A stretch of 64,000 bases of DNA from assembly GCF_014529705.1 (NCBI RefSeq), contig NZ_JAANIH010000006.1:140789-204788 (forward strand), in the 5' to 3' direction. Under the pieces are notes generated by a model. It saw only the letters and a program-made list of their open reading frames with translations, was not told where the DNA came from and ran no database searches. The position numbers and the translations under genes were made by a program. Positions within the stretch are counted from its first letter, which is position 1. The number at the start of each line of letters is the position of its first letter. This DNA is from Bradyrhizobium campsiandrae (lineage in GTDB: Bacteria > Pseudomonadota > Alphaproteobacteria > Rhizobiales > Xanthobacteraceae). Positions 1-9,460 of the stretch are shown one piece after another.

Positions 1-423
1 CGACATCAGCAGCAGCAGCTTCTTGTAGGCAGCCGTGTTCGAATCGCAAAAGCTGAAGCCGATGAAAACCGGCAGGATCATCTTGAAAGACGAGGCGAGC
101 GCCGTGGAGTTGCCGAGAAAGAGATAGCCGATCCCGAGCGACAGGAAGATCCACACCAGCACGACCAGGGCGATGATGCTCCGGTTCTGGATGATGCAGC
201 GGTAAATGAACAGGAAGAGACAGATGAATCCGAAGCCATCCGGTATGAACCAGATCGGGCTCAGATGCGCGATGTAGAGATAGTATCGCGCGGCGGCCGA
301 GAAATCATCGCGCAGGAAATATGTGGCCATGGCAACGGCCTCGAGGCTGAACGCCCCCCACATCAGCAGCGGGAACCGCAATATCGGCATCGTCCGGCGT
401 AGCGCGAGCGTTGTCGTCGTCAT
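1..423 (-). CDS. Polytopic membrane protein, O-antigen polymerase/ligase-like (partial)
   Basis: Reading leftward from an ATG at 423, the frame stays open to the window edge (141 codons). The protein begins MTTTTLALRRTMPILRFP and then shows successive hydrophobic segments (LLMWGAFSLEAVAMATYF, WFIPDGFGFICLFLFIY, IIALVVLVWIFLSLGIGYLF), as in multi-pass inner-membrane proteins. GAGGACC lies just before the ATG, and only 8 bases separate it from the stop of the upstream acyltransferase, so the two are probably one operon. Position in a polysaccharide locus suggests a Wzy/WaaL-type polymerase or ligase, but the diagnostic C-terminal loops lie outside the window, so the family is inferred. Confidence 0.65.
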   Translation of the reverse strand, partial: MTTTTLALRRTMPILRFPLLMWGAFSLEAVAMATYFLRDDFSAAARYYLYIAHLSPIWFIPDGFGFICLFLFIYRCIIQNRSIIALVVLVWIFLSLGIGYLFLGNSTALASSFKMILPVFIGFSFCDSNTAAYKKLLLLMS

Positions 424-431
424 ATCGGTCC

Positions 432-1652
432 TCAGCTCGACAGCCGTGTGGAGGGCTCCGCCGGCGCCGGCGAATAGGCCGCCACTCCGTGGAAGATGTT
501 TCGCACCAGCCTTGACCCGGGCAGTTCAATCCACCGATAGGTCAATTGCGACAGAGCGAGCACGGCGCCGAGCACGACCAGCAGATTGAGCGTCGGCGCC
601 AACCCCGGATGGATTGCCTCGAGGCTTGCCACTGCATGCTTGCCCACGGCGCGAACAAAATACTCGGCGAGCAGCACGACGAAGGCGTGGACCATGTAAA
701 TCGAGTACGATCGTTCACCGAGCCATAGCAGTGGCCTGATGCTGAGCATGCCGGGGACGACCGCGGCCCTGGGAAACGCCAAGAGCGAGCCGAGCAGCAC
801 CGCAAAAGTCACCGGCACAAGGTAACTCATCCACGGATGGGCCTCCGTCAACGCGACATGCGCAACTGATGCCACCACGGCCGCAAGCTGGATGGCGCCC
901 TGCAAGGCCGGGCTGATGTCGCGCGGCAATGCCTCGACTGCTTTCACAGCGAGCACGCCGAGAAAGAAGCTCGTGAAGCAGCGCAGCAGGCCCCAGTCGA
1001 ACTGCACGTCCAATTGCGGTGCCGCCACCACCATCGTGAGGATCAACCAGCTGCAGACCGCCAGTGCGACGGCCCCGCCGTAAAACCAGGCGAGCGAATT
1101 AAACCGCTGCGCGGCCAGCAGCATCAGGCCGAACACGAGATAGGTGTAGAATTCGACGCTGATGCTCCAGCTCGGCGCATTCCAGCTCAGGTACTGAACA
1201 AGGCCGACGGACTGCAACAGGAAGACATTCAGGAAGAACGAATACCCGTTGTTGACTTCGAACGCCGCGGGAGCGGTCACGACGATCCCGGCCATCACCA
1301 ATCCAAGCCCGATGCGCGCGAGGCGGAATAGCAGCAACACGAGAAGCATCACGATGTGAAGGGGATATACGCGCGCGAACCGTCGGGCCATGAACTCGCG
1401 CAAGGAAAATCGCCCGAAATCGGGTTGCAGATAGTTCAACGACATCACGATGCCGCTGAGCACGAAAAACAGATCGACCATGAATCCGCCGCTGCGGAAG
1501 AACGCGCAATCGATCCAGGCACGATTCGGAAACGCCGCGAGGAATGTCGGCATCAGGATGACGTGGTGAATCACCACGGTAACCGCAGCAATTCCCCGAA
1601 TGCTGTCCAGCGTGAGGACATGCTCTTTCTCGCGATGGACGGGCACCGTCAC
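432..1652 (-). CDS. Acyltransferase family 3 (polysaccharide O-acyltransferase)
   Basis: A 406-residue integral membrane protein. The N-terminal LTLDSIRGIAAVTVVIHHV is the hallmark of the acyltransferase-3 family (ExoZ/OafA type), whose members transfer acetyl or succinyl groups to sugars; the paired His is the conserved catalytic region. About ten hydrophobic segments follow. A WNAPSWSISVEFYTY segment (family W.LS.E motif, E retained) lies near residue 160, and LLWLGERSYSIYMVH near residue 320 matches the conserved late motif. The frame starts with GTG at 1652; no ATG lies nearby. It is the first gene of a leftward pair with the polymerase-like gene and probably decorates the polymer made by the neighbouring genes. 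The sugar and acyl group cannot be told from sequence. Confidence 0.88.
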   Translation of the reverse strand: MTVPVHREKEHVLTLDSIRGIAAVTVVIHHVILMPTFLAAFPNRAWIDCAFFRSGGFMVDLFFVLSGIVMSLNYLQPDFGRFSLREFMARRFARVYPLHIVMLLVLLLFRLARIGLGLVMAGIVVTAPAAFEVNNGYSFFLNVFLLQSVGLVQYLSWNAPSWSISVEFYTYLVFGLMLLAAQRFNSLAWFYGGAVALAVCSWLILTMVVAAPQLDVQFDWGLLRCFTSFFLGVLAVKAVEALPRDISPALQGAIQLAAVVASVAHVALTEAHPWMSYLVPVTFAVLLGSLLAFPRAAVVPGMLSIRPLLWLGERSYSIYMVHAFVVLLAEYFVRAVGKHAVASLEAIHPGLAPTLNLLVVLGAVLALSQLTYRWIELPGSRLVRNIFHGVAAYSPAPAEPSTRLSS

Positions 1653-2571
1653 GGCAATTTCCTAGCACTTTGCAGCGCAACATTTCTACTGAGCATTCGA
1701 CGTGAGCACAATGTTCGGCTCGCATTTCTTGCATGCAGATCGATGGAAGAGCCGCCCACATCAAATGCACGAGCGCGACGACGCGCTTCGCCGCACACGA
1801 TCCGTCGACAAGCCGCGAAGGAAACGATCGCGCACTTCTGGATGAGCAACTGGTGATCCACAGAACAAGAAGCCCATCAGCCAACGCATCTCTTGCCGTC
1901 GATGTCCCTCGCTTTGCGTGCTCGCAGCACAACGCAACTAGCCTCTTCATTCGACACGAATGTGGCAAAAGAGCATCGCGCTTCGGGAACTCAAATGCGG
2001 CGCCGCTGCGGCTGTCAGTGGTTGATCTTGTGAGACGCTCATGATGCCCGCTCGCAGTCTCGCTGCTGCCTATCTGGGAAGCATGATGCTCGATGATTTC
2101 TCATCGTCGCCGATCTCGTCATCAGTCTCGCCGTCGGCTGACGACTGCCGCAACGACCGCGCAATCACCAGTCACCACAAACTGATCGCGACCGGATCGC
2201 CGCAAGTGGATTTACATCTTGCAGTTGCAGGAAGGAATTGTGGAACGAATCATCGAGGCGCGGCTTTCGGATAGCGACGTCGCACTGGACAATTTGTACT
2301 TGCCCGTTCGCGCAAGGAGTTCCGCGGTCAGGAATGGATTGCGATGCAGTTCGGCAATCAACCTGCGATTCCGGCGAACATCGGCGATCAAGAGCGCAAG
2401 CTTTCGCTTGCATGTGGTGGGCTTGCAAACAGGCCGATCGCTGAGCGTAGAATTTGCCGAGAATCTCCGAGCTTCGTACTAAATTTTGCACCGCACAAGA
2501 ATTTGACATAGTTAAGCGCGACACTGTGCCTGAAAGAATCCTTGCGACGATGTGTCCTTGCGACGATGTGA
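1653..2571. other. Long intergenic region between divergent polysaccharide genes
   Basis: About 920 bases separate the leftward acyltransferase from the rightward secreted-protein gene. Small open frames exist on both strands, but they lack ribosome sites, protein-like composition or recognisable motifs, so I call no gene. A TTGACA hexamer at 2503-2508 could be a -35 element for the rightward genes, though no convincing -10 follows. A long regulatory region is plausible for polysaccharide promoters, but this is inference. Confidence 0.5.
2539..2570. repeat. Perfect 16-bp tandem duplication
   Basis: TCCTTGCGACGATGTG occurs twice back to back (2539-2554 and 2555-2570), ending one base before the ATG at 2572. 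It lies in the 5' leader, so copy-number change would alter the leader without changing the protein. Confidence 0.85.
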
Positions 2572-3198
2572 ATGAGCGCAATGAGCGGTTTGGCCCTGCT
2601 TCAACGACGACAATCTCCCGGTCGCCCGCTGAGCGGGCTTCGCGCAGCGCTTGCGGTCGCAGGGCTGACACTGGCGTGCGCGGGTCGTTGCGAGGCCCAA
2701 TGCGTCGACCAATCGGAGCGCGTCCCCGCAACCATTTTGAAGGTCTTCCAGACGGAACCTGCGTCGCTGCTCCACGACCCCACCGTGCGCGGCGACAGCA
2801 GCAAGCTCACAGGCCGGTTTGCTGCCTATATCGTGAGCGACCTGACACTCCTGACCGCCGTCCGCGATCTCGTCAGCGAATCCGCCAATGCCGAACGGAG
2901 CTCGATCGGCATGGCGCTGCGTCGGGCGCAGCTGATCTGTCTGTCGCGCAAGCCCGAGAATGCCCAGAAGACCCGTCAGTTTGTGCAAAAGCTGGCAGAC
3001 TCTGCCGTTAGCTCGGGCTACTCCGCGGAGCTTGAGGCCGTCGAATTCAATCCGAACGCGGTGGCCTCCCCCTCCCTAGGTGGAAGCGCGCCGGGATCGG
3101 CAAGCAACAAGCCTTCCACTTCGGCGAACAGCCTCATGACTGGTGAATGGAGCACGGATATCGGCGATCCGTTTGCTCCTGCGCCGCTCCCCCAATAA
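2572..3198 (+). CDS. Secreted hypothetical protein of the polysaccharide locus
   Basis: A 208-residue protein with no family I recognise. It begins MSAMSGLALLQRRQ and has a hydrophobic export segment (LRAALAVAGLTLACAG) with probable cleavage after CEA near residue 42. The mature part is mostly helical and ends in a Ser/Pro/Ala-rich low-complexity tail from about residue 160. Two Cys (QCVDQS and LICLS) could form a disulfide. It ends 15 bases before the Wzz/kinase gene, so the two are likely co-transcribed and the protein may act in periplasmic polymer export or assembly. A second in-frame ATG three codons downstream is an equally possible start. Confidence 0.75.
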   Translation: MSAMSGLALLQRRQSPGRPLSGLRAALAVAGLTLACAGRCEAQCVDQSERVPATILKVFQTEPASLLHDPTVRGDSSKLTGRFAAYIVSDLTLLTAVRDLVSESANAERSSIGMALRRAQLICLSRKPENAQKTRQFVQKLADSAVSSGYSAELEAVEFNPNAVASPSLGGSAPGSASNKPSTSANSLMTGEWSTDIGDPFAPAPLPQ

Positions 3199-3213
3199 CC
3201 CCACGTCAGGTCG

Positions 3214-5475
3214 ATGAACATTCAGATGTATCAGCCCAGAGAGCAATTTCATCTGCAGGAGAGGTCCGCGGTCGAGATGGCGGCATCGACGCTCAGCCTC
3301 GAGCGGATCATTGGCATTCTGCGCCGGCAATGGCCTGTTATCGCAACGGTCGTGGGAGTGGCCCTGGCGATCTGTCTCGTCTACCTGCTGACCGCGACGC
3401 CGATGTACACGGCGAACACGCGTATCCTGATGGACACGCGCCAGACACAGGTGCTTGACAAGGACAACGGCACGAACAACGCGCTGATCGACCCCGGCTT
3501 CGTCGACAGTCAGGTCGAGATCATCACCTCCGACGATCTGATCCGGTCCGTGGTCCGCCGCCTGAATCTGACGGCGGATCCCGAGTTTAACGGCGATGAT
3601 CCGGGCCTCTTGGGTGCCCTTATCGGTAAAGTCATCGGATTGTTCGGCTCGGACGGGCCTGCGTCGAAGGAGCGGATCGAACGCGGAACGGTTGCCGCGG
3701 TCGAGAACAATCTCAAGGTCGAGCGCCTGCTGACGACCTACGTCCTGTCGGCCAGCTTCAAGTCGCGGGATCCGGACAAGGCGGCGAAGATCGCCAACGA
3801 GATCGCGGATGCCTATATCGTGGGCGCCCTCGACGCAAAATATCAGTCCACCAAGCGCGCCAGCGAAGGGCTTCAGCAGCGCAGCGCCGATTTGCGCGAG
3901 CAAGCGACCGCCAGCGACCGCGCCGTGCAGACCTTCAAGAGCCAGAACAATATCGTTGGTACCAGCCGCGGCTTGATGAACGAGCAGCAGCTGACCGACG
4001 TCAACACGCAACTGATCCAGGCCCGCGCGTCCACCGCCGAGGCCAAGGCCCGGCTCGACCGCATCGATGCGATCACCGACAAGGACCTGGCCCAGCCGAC
4101 GGTCACCGACGCGCTGAACAATCCCGTGATCACCCGGCTGCGCGCGCAATATCTCGACCTGCAGGCGCAGTATTCCGATTGGTCGGCCCGCTACGGCAAG
4201 ACCCATCAAGCCTCGATCAATCTGGCCAGCCGCATGGAGGAGCTGCGCAAGTCGATCGCAGACGAAGTCAAGCGCATCGGCGACGCCTATCGCAGCGACT
4301 ACGAAATCGCCAAGAGCCGCGAGACGTCGCTGGAGGAAAACCTCAAGAATCTGGTCAGCCAGGCCGGCAACACCGGCCAGGCGCAGGTGAAGCTGCGCGA
4401 CCTCGAGAGCGCCGCCGACACCTATCGCAACCTGTACAACAGCTTCCTCGAGAAGCAGCAGCAGGCAATGCAAAACCAGAGCTTCCCCATCAGCGAATCC
4501 CGCATCATCAGCACCGCCGTCAAGCCGGACCGCAAGAGCTCGCCCAAGACGATACTCTCGCTGATCGGAGCCCTGTTCGGTGGCCTCTGCTTCGGCCTCG
4601 GAGCCGCCTTCGCCCGGGAAATGCTGAGCGACGTCCTTCGCGCGCCGACCGAGGTCGAGGAGGAGATCGGCGTCAAATGCCTGGGGGTGCTGCCCGCCAT
4701 CGGCACCAAGGCGATGGGCTTGCCGAAGCTGCGCCGGTCGCGATCGCAGGATGGCGAGCCGGCCGAGCCCAGCGGCCAGCTGTCCCGCTACGACATCGAT
4801 CATCCCTTCTCGCGCTATGCTGAGACCATGCGCATCATCAAGGTTTCGATCGATCTCGCGCGGCTCTCTCGCGAGGTGAAGGTCATCGGCATCGTGTCCT
4901 CGCTTCCGAAGGAAGGGAAGACCACGGTTTCGGCCAACTTCGCCCATCTCACCGCGTTCACCGGCAAGCGTGTGCTGCTGATCGACGGCGATCTCCATAC
5001 GCGCTCGTTGACCAGGGAGCTCGACCCGACTGCGAAGAGCGGATTGCTCGAGGCTCTCAAGAATCCGCAATCGGTTGGACACCAGATCAGGCGCAGCGCA
5101 GAGACCGGACTGGATTTCCTGCCTTCGTTTGCGGTTTCTCGGATGGTGAATTCCGCCGACATCATGGCCTCGAAGGCGATGGCCGACCTGCTGACGCTGC
5201 TGCGAAACGAATACGACTACATCGTCATCGATCCGGCTCCGGTGATGCCGGTGACCGATGCCAAGGCGATCAGCCACCTCGCCGACGCCTACATCTATGT
5301 CATCGAATGGGGCCGCACGACGCGCACTGCCCTGCAGGAATCGCTGTCGAGCTCGGAAGGCATTCAGAAGAAGGTGCTCGGCGCGGTTCTCAACGGTGCA
5401 AACCCGAAGATGCTGAAGCGCATCGAAGGCTATAAGGGCTCGCACTACAACGCGTATTATGTCGAAGGAGCCTGA
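3214..5475 (+). CDS. Wzz/BY-kinase polysaccharide copolymerase (ExoP-like)
   Basis: A 753-residue fusion of a chain-length determinant and a bacterial tyrosine kinase. The N-terminal Wzz region has a membrane segment near residues 45-65 (WPVIATVVGVALAICLVYLL), a long periplasmic coiled-coil region, and a second membrane segment near 450-470 (ILSLIGALFGGLCFGLGAAF). The cytoplasmic kinase has a Walker A (SLPKEGKTTVSAN, about 560-575), Walker A' (VLLIDGDLHTRS, about 588) and Walker B (YIVIDPAPVMPVTDA, about 670). A short C-terminal tyrosine cluster (HYNAYY) could be the autophosphorylation site. The family couples polymerisation and export of exopolysaccharide through the outer-membrane channel. 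It follows the secreted-protein gene by 15 bases. Confidence 0.93.
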   Translation: MNIQMYQPREQFHLQERSAVEMAASTLSLERIIGILRRQWPVIATVVGVALAICLVYLLTATPMYTANTRILMDTRQTQVLDKDNGTNNALIDPGFVDSQVEIITSDDLIRSVVRRLNLTADPEFNGDDPGLLGALIGKVIGLFGSDGPASKERIERGTVAAVENNLKVERLLTTYVLSASFKSRDPDKAAKIANEIADAYIVGALDAKYQSTKRASEGLQQRSADLREQATASDRAVQTFKSQNNIVGTSRGLMNEQQLTDVNTQLIQARASTAEAKARLDRIDAITDKDLAQPTVTDALNNPVITRLRAQYLDLQAQYSDWSARYGKTHQASINLASRMEELRKSIADEVKRIGDAYRSDYEIAKSRETSLEENLKNLVSQAGNTGQAQVKLRDLESAADTYRNLYNSFLEKQQQAMQNQSFPISESRIISTAVKPDRKSSPKTILSLIGALFGGLCFGLGAAFAREMLSDVLRAPTEVEEEIGVKCLGVLPAIGTKAMGLPKLRRSRSQDGEPAEPSGQLSRYDIDHPFSRYAETMRIIKVSIDLARLSREVKVIGIVSSLPKEGKTTVSANFAHLTAFTGKRVLLIDGDLHTRSLTRELDPTAKSGLLEALKNPQSVGHQIRRSAETGLDFLPSFAVSRMVNSADIMASKAMADLLTLLRNEYDYIVIDPAPVMPVTDAKAISHLADAYIYVIEWGRTTRTALQESLSSSEGIQKKVLGAVLNGANPKMLKRIEGYKGSHYNAYYVEGA

Positions 5476-5946
5476 GGCGACGCCGGCGCCTGGGTCCGGC
5501 TCACGCCTGGAGCCCATTCCTGCCGCCGGTATCAACCCTGACCTGGGGCCAGCATCACCAACCTGACCCGAACCGTCGGTAATCCTGGATTTGCCAGACA
5601 GGTCCCATAGCCAGCGAGTCTTGTGCCCGGGCGTATCGTAACCCCAGACCTGCCGGTGGCTCAGCCGCGCGTGCGAACCAAAGTGGCTGGCGCGCTTCTC
5701 GCCCTGCACCGATCGATCGGCCGCCGACATGACCGTGCGCGGCCACCGACCCGAGCCAGGCGAATGTCGAGGCCGTTGAATCGGATGGGCAAGACCCCTG
5801 TTGGGTGCGCTCAACCGGATCTTTCGGATCGCTTGGGACCTTCTCGGCCGGCGCTCATCACAGGATGGCCAACGACAAAAACCATCGCGTCTACTGCAGA
5901 GCCGACAATCCTCGGCCGCTTCGGACCGACGCGAGCCCTGCCGCGC
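5476..5946. other. Intergenic region between convergent genes, nothing recognised
   Basis: About 470 bases lie between the ends of the Wzz/kinase gene and the oppositely oriented sugar-phosphate transferase. Open frames here lack credible starts and are not protein-like. I found no clear terminator hairpin or RNA gene. Confidence 0.5.
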
Positions 5947-7371
5947 TCAGTAGGCTTCGTGATGGACCAGCGCCAGCGCAGTCTTCAGGATGATCCTGAT
6001 GTCGAGCCAGATGCTCCAGTTGCTGACGTACCAGACATCGTATTCGACGCGCTTTTCCATCAGGTCGATGGTCGGTGTCTCGCCACGAAAACCGTTGACC
6101 TGGGCCCAACCGGTTAGACCCGGCTTCATGTGGTGCCGATACACGTAGTTGCTGATGAGCTGGTCGTAATAATTGTCGTGGGCCAACGCATGCGGCCGTG
6201 GCCCGACCAGCGACATCTCGCCGCGCAGGACGTTCCAGAGCTGCGGTAGCTCGTCAATGCTGGTCCGTCGCAACATGCGACCAACCCGGGTGACCCGCAC
6301 ATCGGACCTCGTCGCCTGCGTCACGGTGTGACCATTCTCCGCCACCGTCATGGAACGGAACTTCCAGATCTGGAAGGGCTTGCCGTTGAACCCGCGTCGG
6401 GACTGCTTGAAGATCACGCTGCCCGCCGAGTCCAGCTTGATCATGACCGCGGCCGTCACCAACAGGGGCGCCAGCAGCAGCAGGGCAAACGAGGCAAGGC
6501 CAACATCGAGGCAGCGCTTCTGCGCCCGCTCGAACACGGTGAGCGGTGCACGTTGAATCTCGATGGCAACCGTTCCGCTGACGGGCTGAAACGGGCGAGA
6601 AACGAGATCGGCGATCGGGAAGTCGGGCAGCAGCCGGATCGGCTGCGGGACGACACGAAGGTTGTGGCTCAGCCGCTGCAGCAGAGGCTTTTCGACCCTG
6701 CTGATCTTATGAAGATAGCCCGCGACAACGGCCCCGAGCGTCTGCCGCACCACGCCGCGAATCGCGTGATCCCACCCGGCACCGTCTGCGCATGGTCCGA
6801 GAACGTAATGCCGCACGACGTTGAAACCGTGCTTGCGCAGATCCTTGAAACGAATTGAGGTGAAAACGAGTGGTTTCAGACTGAGCAACATGATTTTGAG
6901 GTCGACCAGACGGCCCCTGGCGTAGCACGAATTCAAGGCAATGCGCCACAGCACCCGAAGCCCAGCCAAGGCAATGCCGCCAGTCGCAGCAAACAGCAGC
7001 GTGGTTCCGCGCGACAGATCCGCCGACGATTTGAGCAGAAACGCTTCGACCGCGAGTATCGTCAGCGAGACGATCCAGATCGCCAGCGTCTTGCGCAGCT
7101 GCCAGACTGCGCCCAGGAGACGATGATGTTCGTAGATGCCCTGGAAGTACGAGATCGTCACGAACACCGCGGCGACGACGAGACCCGCACCAACCGACGA
7201 ATCCTGCTCGGCCACGAGCAGACGATACAATCCACTCTCCGCGGAATATCTAAGCCGGAGTTCAAGTAAGTCACCCGCGAGCAGCACGATCTGGAGAGGG
7301 TGTTGTAGGGCACTGCGACGGTTCGCGACAGCCGAATAGACGTTGCCCGAACCATAACTAGCTACAGCCAT
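5947..7371 (-). CDS. Undecaprenyl-phosphate sugar phosphotransferase (initiating PGT)
   Basis: A 474-residue polyprenyl glycosylphosphotransferase of the WcaJ/PssY/ExoY class. It moves a sugar-1-phosphate from a nucleotide sugar to undecaprenyl phosphate, the first step of polymer synthesis at the inner membrane. N-terminal membrane segments are followed by a nucleotide-binding-like middle region. A re-entrant/membrane segment near residue 290 ([20 protein letters not shown]) precedes the catalytic domain, with [36 protein letters not shown] and [13 protein letters not shown] chose the ATG at 7371 because GAGGGA sits just before it; an upstream in-frame start at 7416 is less likely. The donor sugar cannot be read from sequence. 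Confidence 0.92.
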   Translation of the reverse strand: MAVASYGSGNVYSAVANRRSALQHPLQIVLLAGDLLELRLRYSAESGLYRLLVAEQDSSVGAGLVVAAVFVTISYFQGIYEHHRLLGAVWQLRKTLAIWIVSLTILAVEAFLLKSSADLSRGTTLLFAATGGIALAGLRVLWRIALNSCYARGRLVDLKIMLLSLKPLVFTSIRFKDLRKHGFNVVRHYVLGPCADGAGWDHAIRGVVRQTLGAVVAGYLHKISRVEKPLLQRLSHNLRVVPQPIRLLPDFPIADLVSRPFQPVSGTVAIEIQRAPLTVFERAQKRCLDVGLASFALLLLAPLLVTAAVMIKLDSAGSVIFKQSRRGFNGKPFQIWKFRSMTVAENGHTVTQATRSDVRVTRVGRMLRRTSIDELPQLWNVLRGEMSLVGPRPHALAHDNYYDQLISNYVYRHHMKPGLTGWAQVNGFRGETPTIDLMEKRVEYDVWYVSNWSIWLDIRIILKTALALVHHEAY

Positions 7372-7714
7372 CCGTCCCTCGCTGCCTCGCCACGCACTCG
7401 CAGCCGATAAGTGCAAGCGGTCGATTCAAACTTGCGATGCGTGTTGCGGAATGTCTTAACCAAACAAAGCAACATTGCGGCACTGCAACCAAAAAAACCG
7501 ATTCGATTTCTGCACTGCGGCGTCTGCATACGTCGGTGATCAAAGCGCGGTCGCGGGTGTGACCTTTGGCTGAGCAACGTGACGCGCTTCGTGCCAATCG
7601 CACGCATTTTACGCAACATTGCGCAGATATTTGAACGGTTATTCAACCCTGTTGCTTAAGCGACCCTTAGGGCGGGACCGGCCACACTGATGGTCGGTTC
7701 GGGGGAGTTGTGCC
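7372..7714. other. Divergent intergenic region with repeated GCAACATTGCG
   Basis: A gene-free region of about 340 bases between the leftward PGT and a rightward small membrane protein, AT-rich compared with its flanks. The 11-mer GCAACATTGCG occurs twice in the same orientation, at 7469-7479 and 7613-7623. The complement of its core, TGTTGCG, occurs near 7442. It may contain regulator sites for both promoters; this is inference. Confidence 0.45.
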
Positions 7715-7993
7715 GTGAGTACTATCGCCATTTTCAGTCTGTTGATCGGATCGTTGCTCGGGGGTCGCTTCAGAGTTTTCATCCTGCCTCCTGCCATCGT
7801 CCTCGGTGCCGCGCTGATCGGCGGGATGTCTGCATGGCAAGGACAGGGACCGGCTCACACGGTCGGCATGATCTTGCTGTTTGCGACGGTGTTGCAGCTT
7901 GGTTATTGCTGCGGCGCCATCCTGAGCCGCGCTCGCGTGGTCGGCTATCGTGGCAAGGCCGCACCGTCGTTCGACGGCAGCAGCCTCAGCTGA
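7715..7993 (+). CDS. Small inner-membrane protein
   Basis: A 92-residue protein starting with GTG at 7715 after a GGGGGAG ribosome site. Two or three hydrophobic segments are visible: IAIFSLLIGSLLGG, FILPPAIVLGAALIGG and TVGMILLFATVLQLGYCCGA. A short basic and Ser-rich cytoplasmic tail follows. I do not recognise a family. Small membrane proteins of this sort are sometimes found in rhizobial exopolysaccharide loci as modulators of the initiating transferase, and this one lies divergent from such a gene, but a functional link is only suggested by position. Confidence 0.65.
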   Translation: MSTIAIFSLLIGSLLGGRFRVFILPPAIVLGAALIGGMSAWQGQGPAHTVGMILLFATVLQLGYCCGAILSRARVVGYRGKAAPSFDGSSLS

Positions 7994-8160
7994 CGAGGCC
8001 GGGCCGCAAATCGACGCGCCACCTATCGGCATGGTCATCCGGCAGCCGTCCAAAACGGGACGTTCACATCGCCGTGGACATAAAAACCGCGCTTGCTGAG
8101 CCGGATCGGTCGATAGCATATTGACATCCCGGGCGAAGCTCTTTCCAAGAGTTGAACCCC

Positions 8161-8895
8161 ATGATCACGCTCCCTTCCCAGAACTCGCCCCGGCCGAAGC
8201 TGCCGAACGGCGTGCGGATCTACGCGCTCACGGACATTCACGGCTGCGCGCATCTGCTCGAGCAGATGTTCGCCGTCATCGATGCCGACATGGCGAACAG
8301 CCGCCCCTATCGCGCCATCGAGGTCTTTCTCGGCGACTACATCGATCGCGGACCGGACTCCCGTCGTACCCTCGACCTTCTGATACAGCGCAGCCGGTAC
8401 CGCAACACGGTCTTTCTCAAGGGCAATCACGAGGCCTATTTCACCGCGATGCTGGACGATCCCTCGCGCGCGGCCGACTGGCTTCAGTTCGGCGGCCTGC
8501 AGACCCTGATGTCCTACGGGATCTCAGCGCCTCCAGATCTTGGCGAGGACGAACAGGCCGATCTCGTGCGCGAACTCATCTCGGCGATGCCGCCGCAGCA
8601 CATCGCGTTCCTGCGCCAGCTGCGGCCGACATTCACATGCGGCGACTTTTTCTTTGTGCATGCGGGCGTTCGTCCCGGAATTCCGCTATCCGAACAGCGT
8701 GAGCAGGATCTGCTCTGGATCAGGGACGAATTTCTCCAGAGCAAGAAGCGCTTCGGCAAATACGTCGTGCACGGCCATACGCCGGTACGTCAGGCCGAGT
8801 TGCTCGAGAACCGCGCCAATATCGACACCGGAGCCTATGCCACCGGCAACCTGACGCTGCTGTCGATTCAGGGCGACAGCATGCTCGCGATCTAG
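8161..8895 (+). CDS. PPP-family serine/threonine protein phosphatase
   Basis: A 244-residue metallophosphoesterase with the full bacterial PPP signature in order: YALTDIHGCAHLL (metal ligands Asp and His), FLGDYIDRGPDS, FLKGNHEAY, then HAGVRPGIPL and VVHGHTPV carrying the later His ligands. It is predicted to be cytosolic and to dephosphorylate Ser/Thr phosphoproteins. Homologues often sit near polysaccharide genes. The frame can be extended to a TTG at 8152, but the ATG at 8161 is preferred. It stands alone, about 170 bases after the small membrane protein and convergent with the next gene. Confidence 0.88.
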   Translation: MITLPSQNSPRPKLPNGVRIYALTDIHGCAHLLEQMFAVIDADMANSRPYRAIEVFLGDYIDRGPDSRRTLDLLIQRSRYRNTVFLKGNHEAYFTAMLDDPSRAADWLQFGGLQTLMSYGISAPPDLGEDEQADLVRELISAMPPQHIAFLRQLRPTFTCGDFFFVHAGVRPGIPLSEQREQDLLWIRDEFLQSKKRFGKYVVHGHTPVRQAELLENRANIDTGAYATGNLTLLSIQGDSMLAI

Positions 8896-8922
8896 CGACG
8901 CGCCGGCACGCGGCGCGGAACA

Positions 8923-9345
8923 TCAGTTGGGTTGGCTTGATGGTTGCCGGTATTCCGGAAACCGGCTGAGCATCGCCGCCTTCAGGAACTTGAAATGGGC
9001 GATCGAGGCCGTGAGCTCTTTGAGCCTGCGCTGGCCGTTCAGGATTTCCCTGTCGAACAGATCCTGGTGGTGATTGTCCAGCGCCTCGCGTTCGAGATAT
9101 TCGTCATCGCCATGGCCGATGGTCACGGCCGCGCGCGCCAGCACGTCTTCCACCCGGCGGTTCAGGCCGGATTGCTCGCGCTCCGCGGCCTGCAGCGCGT
9201 TCTCGATCGCGGCCATGATGGCTTCGATGCGCGTCCGATCGGTTTCGGCGTCGCGCTCGGGCGAGCGTGCACGAAACGTCTGCTCTCCGCCGAAACGGTC
9301 TTTCAGGAAATTGTGAGTGCGGGCCCGCAAGAAGAGCTGAAACAT
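8923..9345 (-). CDS. Conserved helical hypothetical protein
   Basis: A 140-residue charged, cytosolic protein with no export signal. It begins MFQLFLRARTHNFLKDRFGG and is largely helical, with heptad-like stretches (IEAIMAAIENALQAAEREQS, ILNGQRRLKELTASIAHFKF), suggesting a short coiled coil. I do not recognise a family. The internal ATG at 9345 was preferred over one eight codons upstream (9369) because the protein-like composition starts there. It lies between the phosphatase and the rhamnose genes and may be unrelated to either. Confidence 0.65.
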   Translation of the reverse strand: MFQLFLRARTHNFLKDRFGGEQTFRARSPERDAETDRTRIEAIMAAIENALQAAEREQSGLNRRVEDVLARAAVTIGHGDDEYLEREALDNHHQDLFDREILNGQRRLKELTASIAHFKFLKAAMLSRFPEYRQPSSQPN

Positions 9346-9460
9346 GCGTGCATTTCCGGTTCGAGGCACCAGACCGGAAAATGGGCCCTGGATGGTTAAT
9401 AAAGTTTAAAGCCTGACGCACCTTGCGCTCCGGCGCGGCCTCTGGCCGAGCGGAGCGCGT

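Noticed and set aside
1733..2274. Open frames of 77-103 codons in the long polysaccharide intergenic region
   Set aside because: No ribosome site, no domain and non-protein-like composition; probably chance frames.
3076..5814. 912-codon leftward open frame opposite the Wzz/kinase gene
   Set aside because: It is antisense to a gene with clear Walker motifs, is rich in Arg/His/Gly as expected of a mirror frame in high-GC DNA, and has no recognisable domain.
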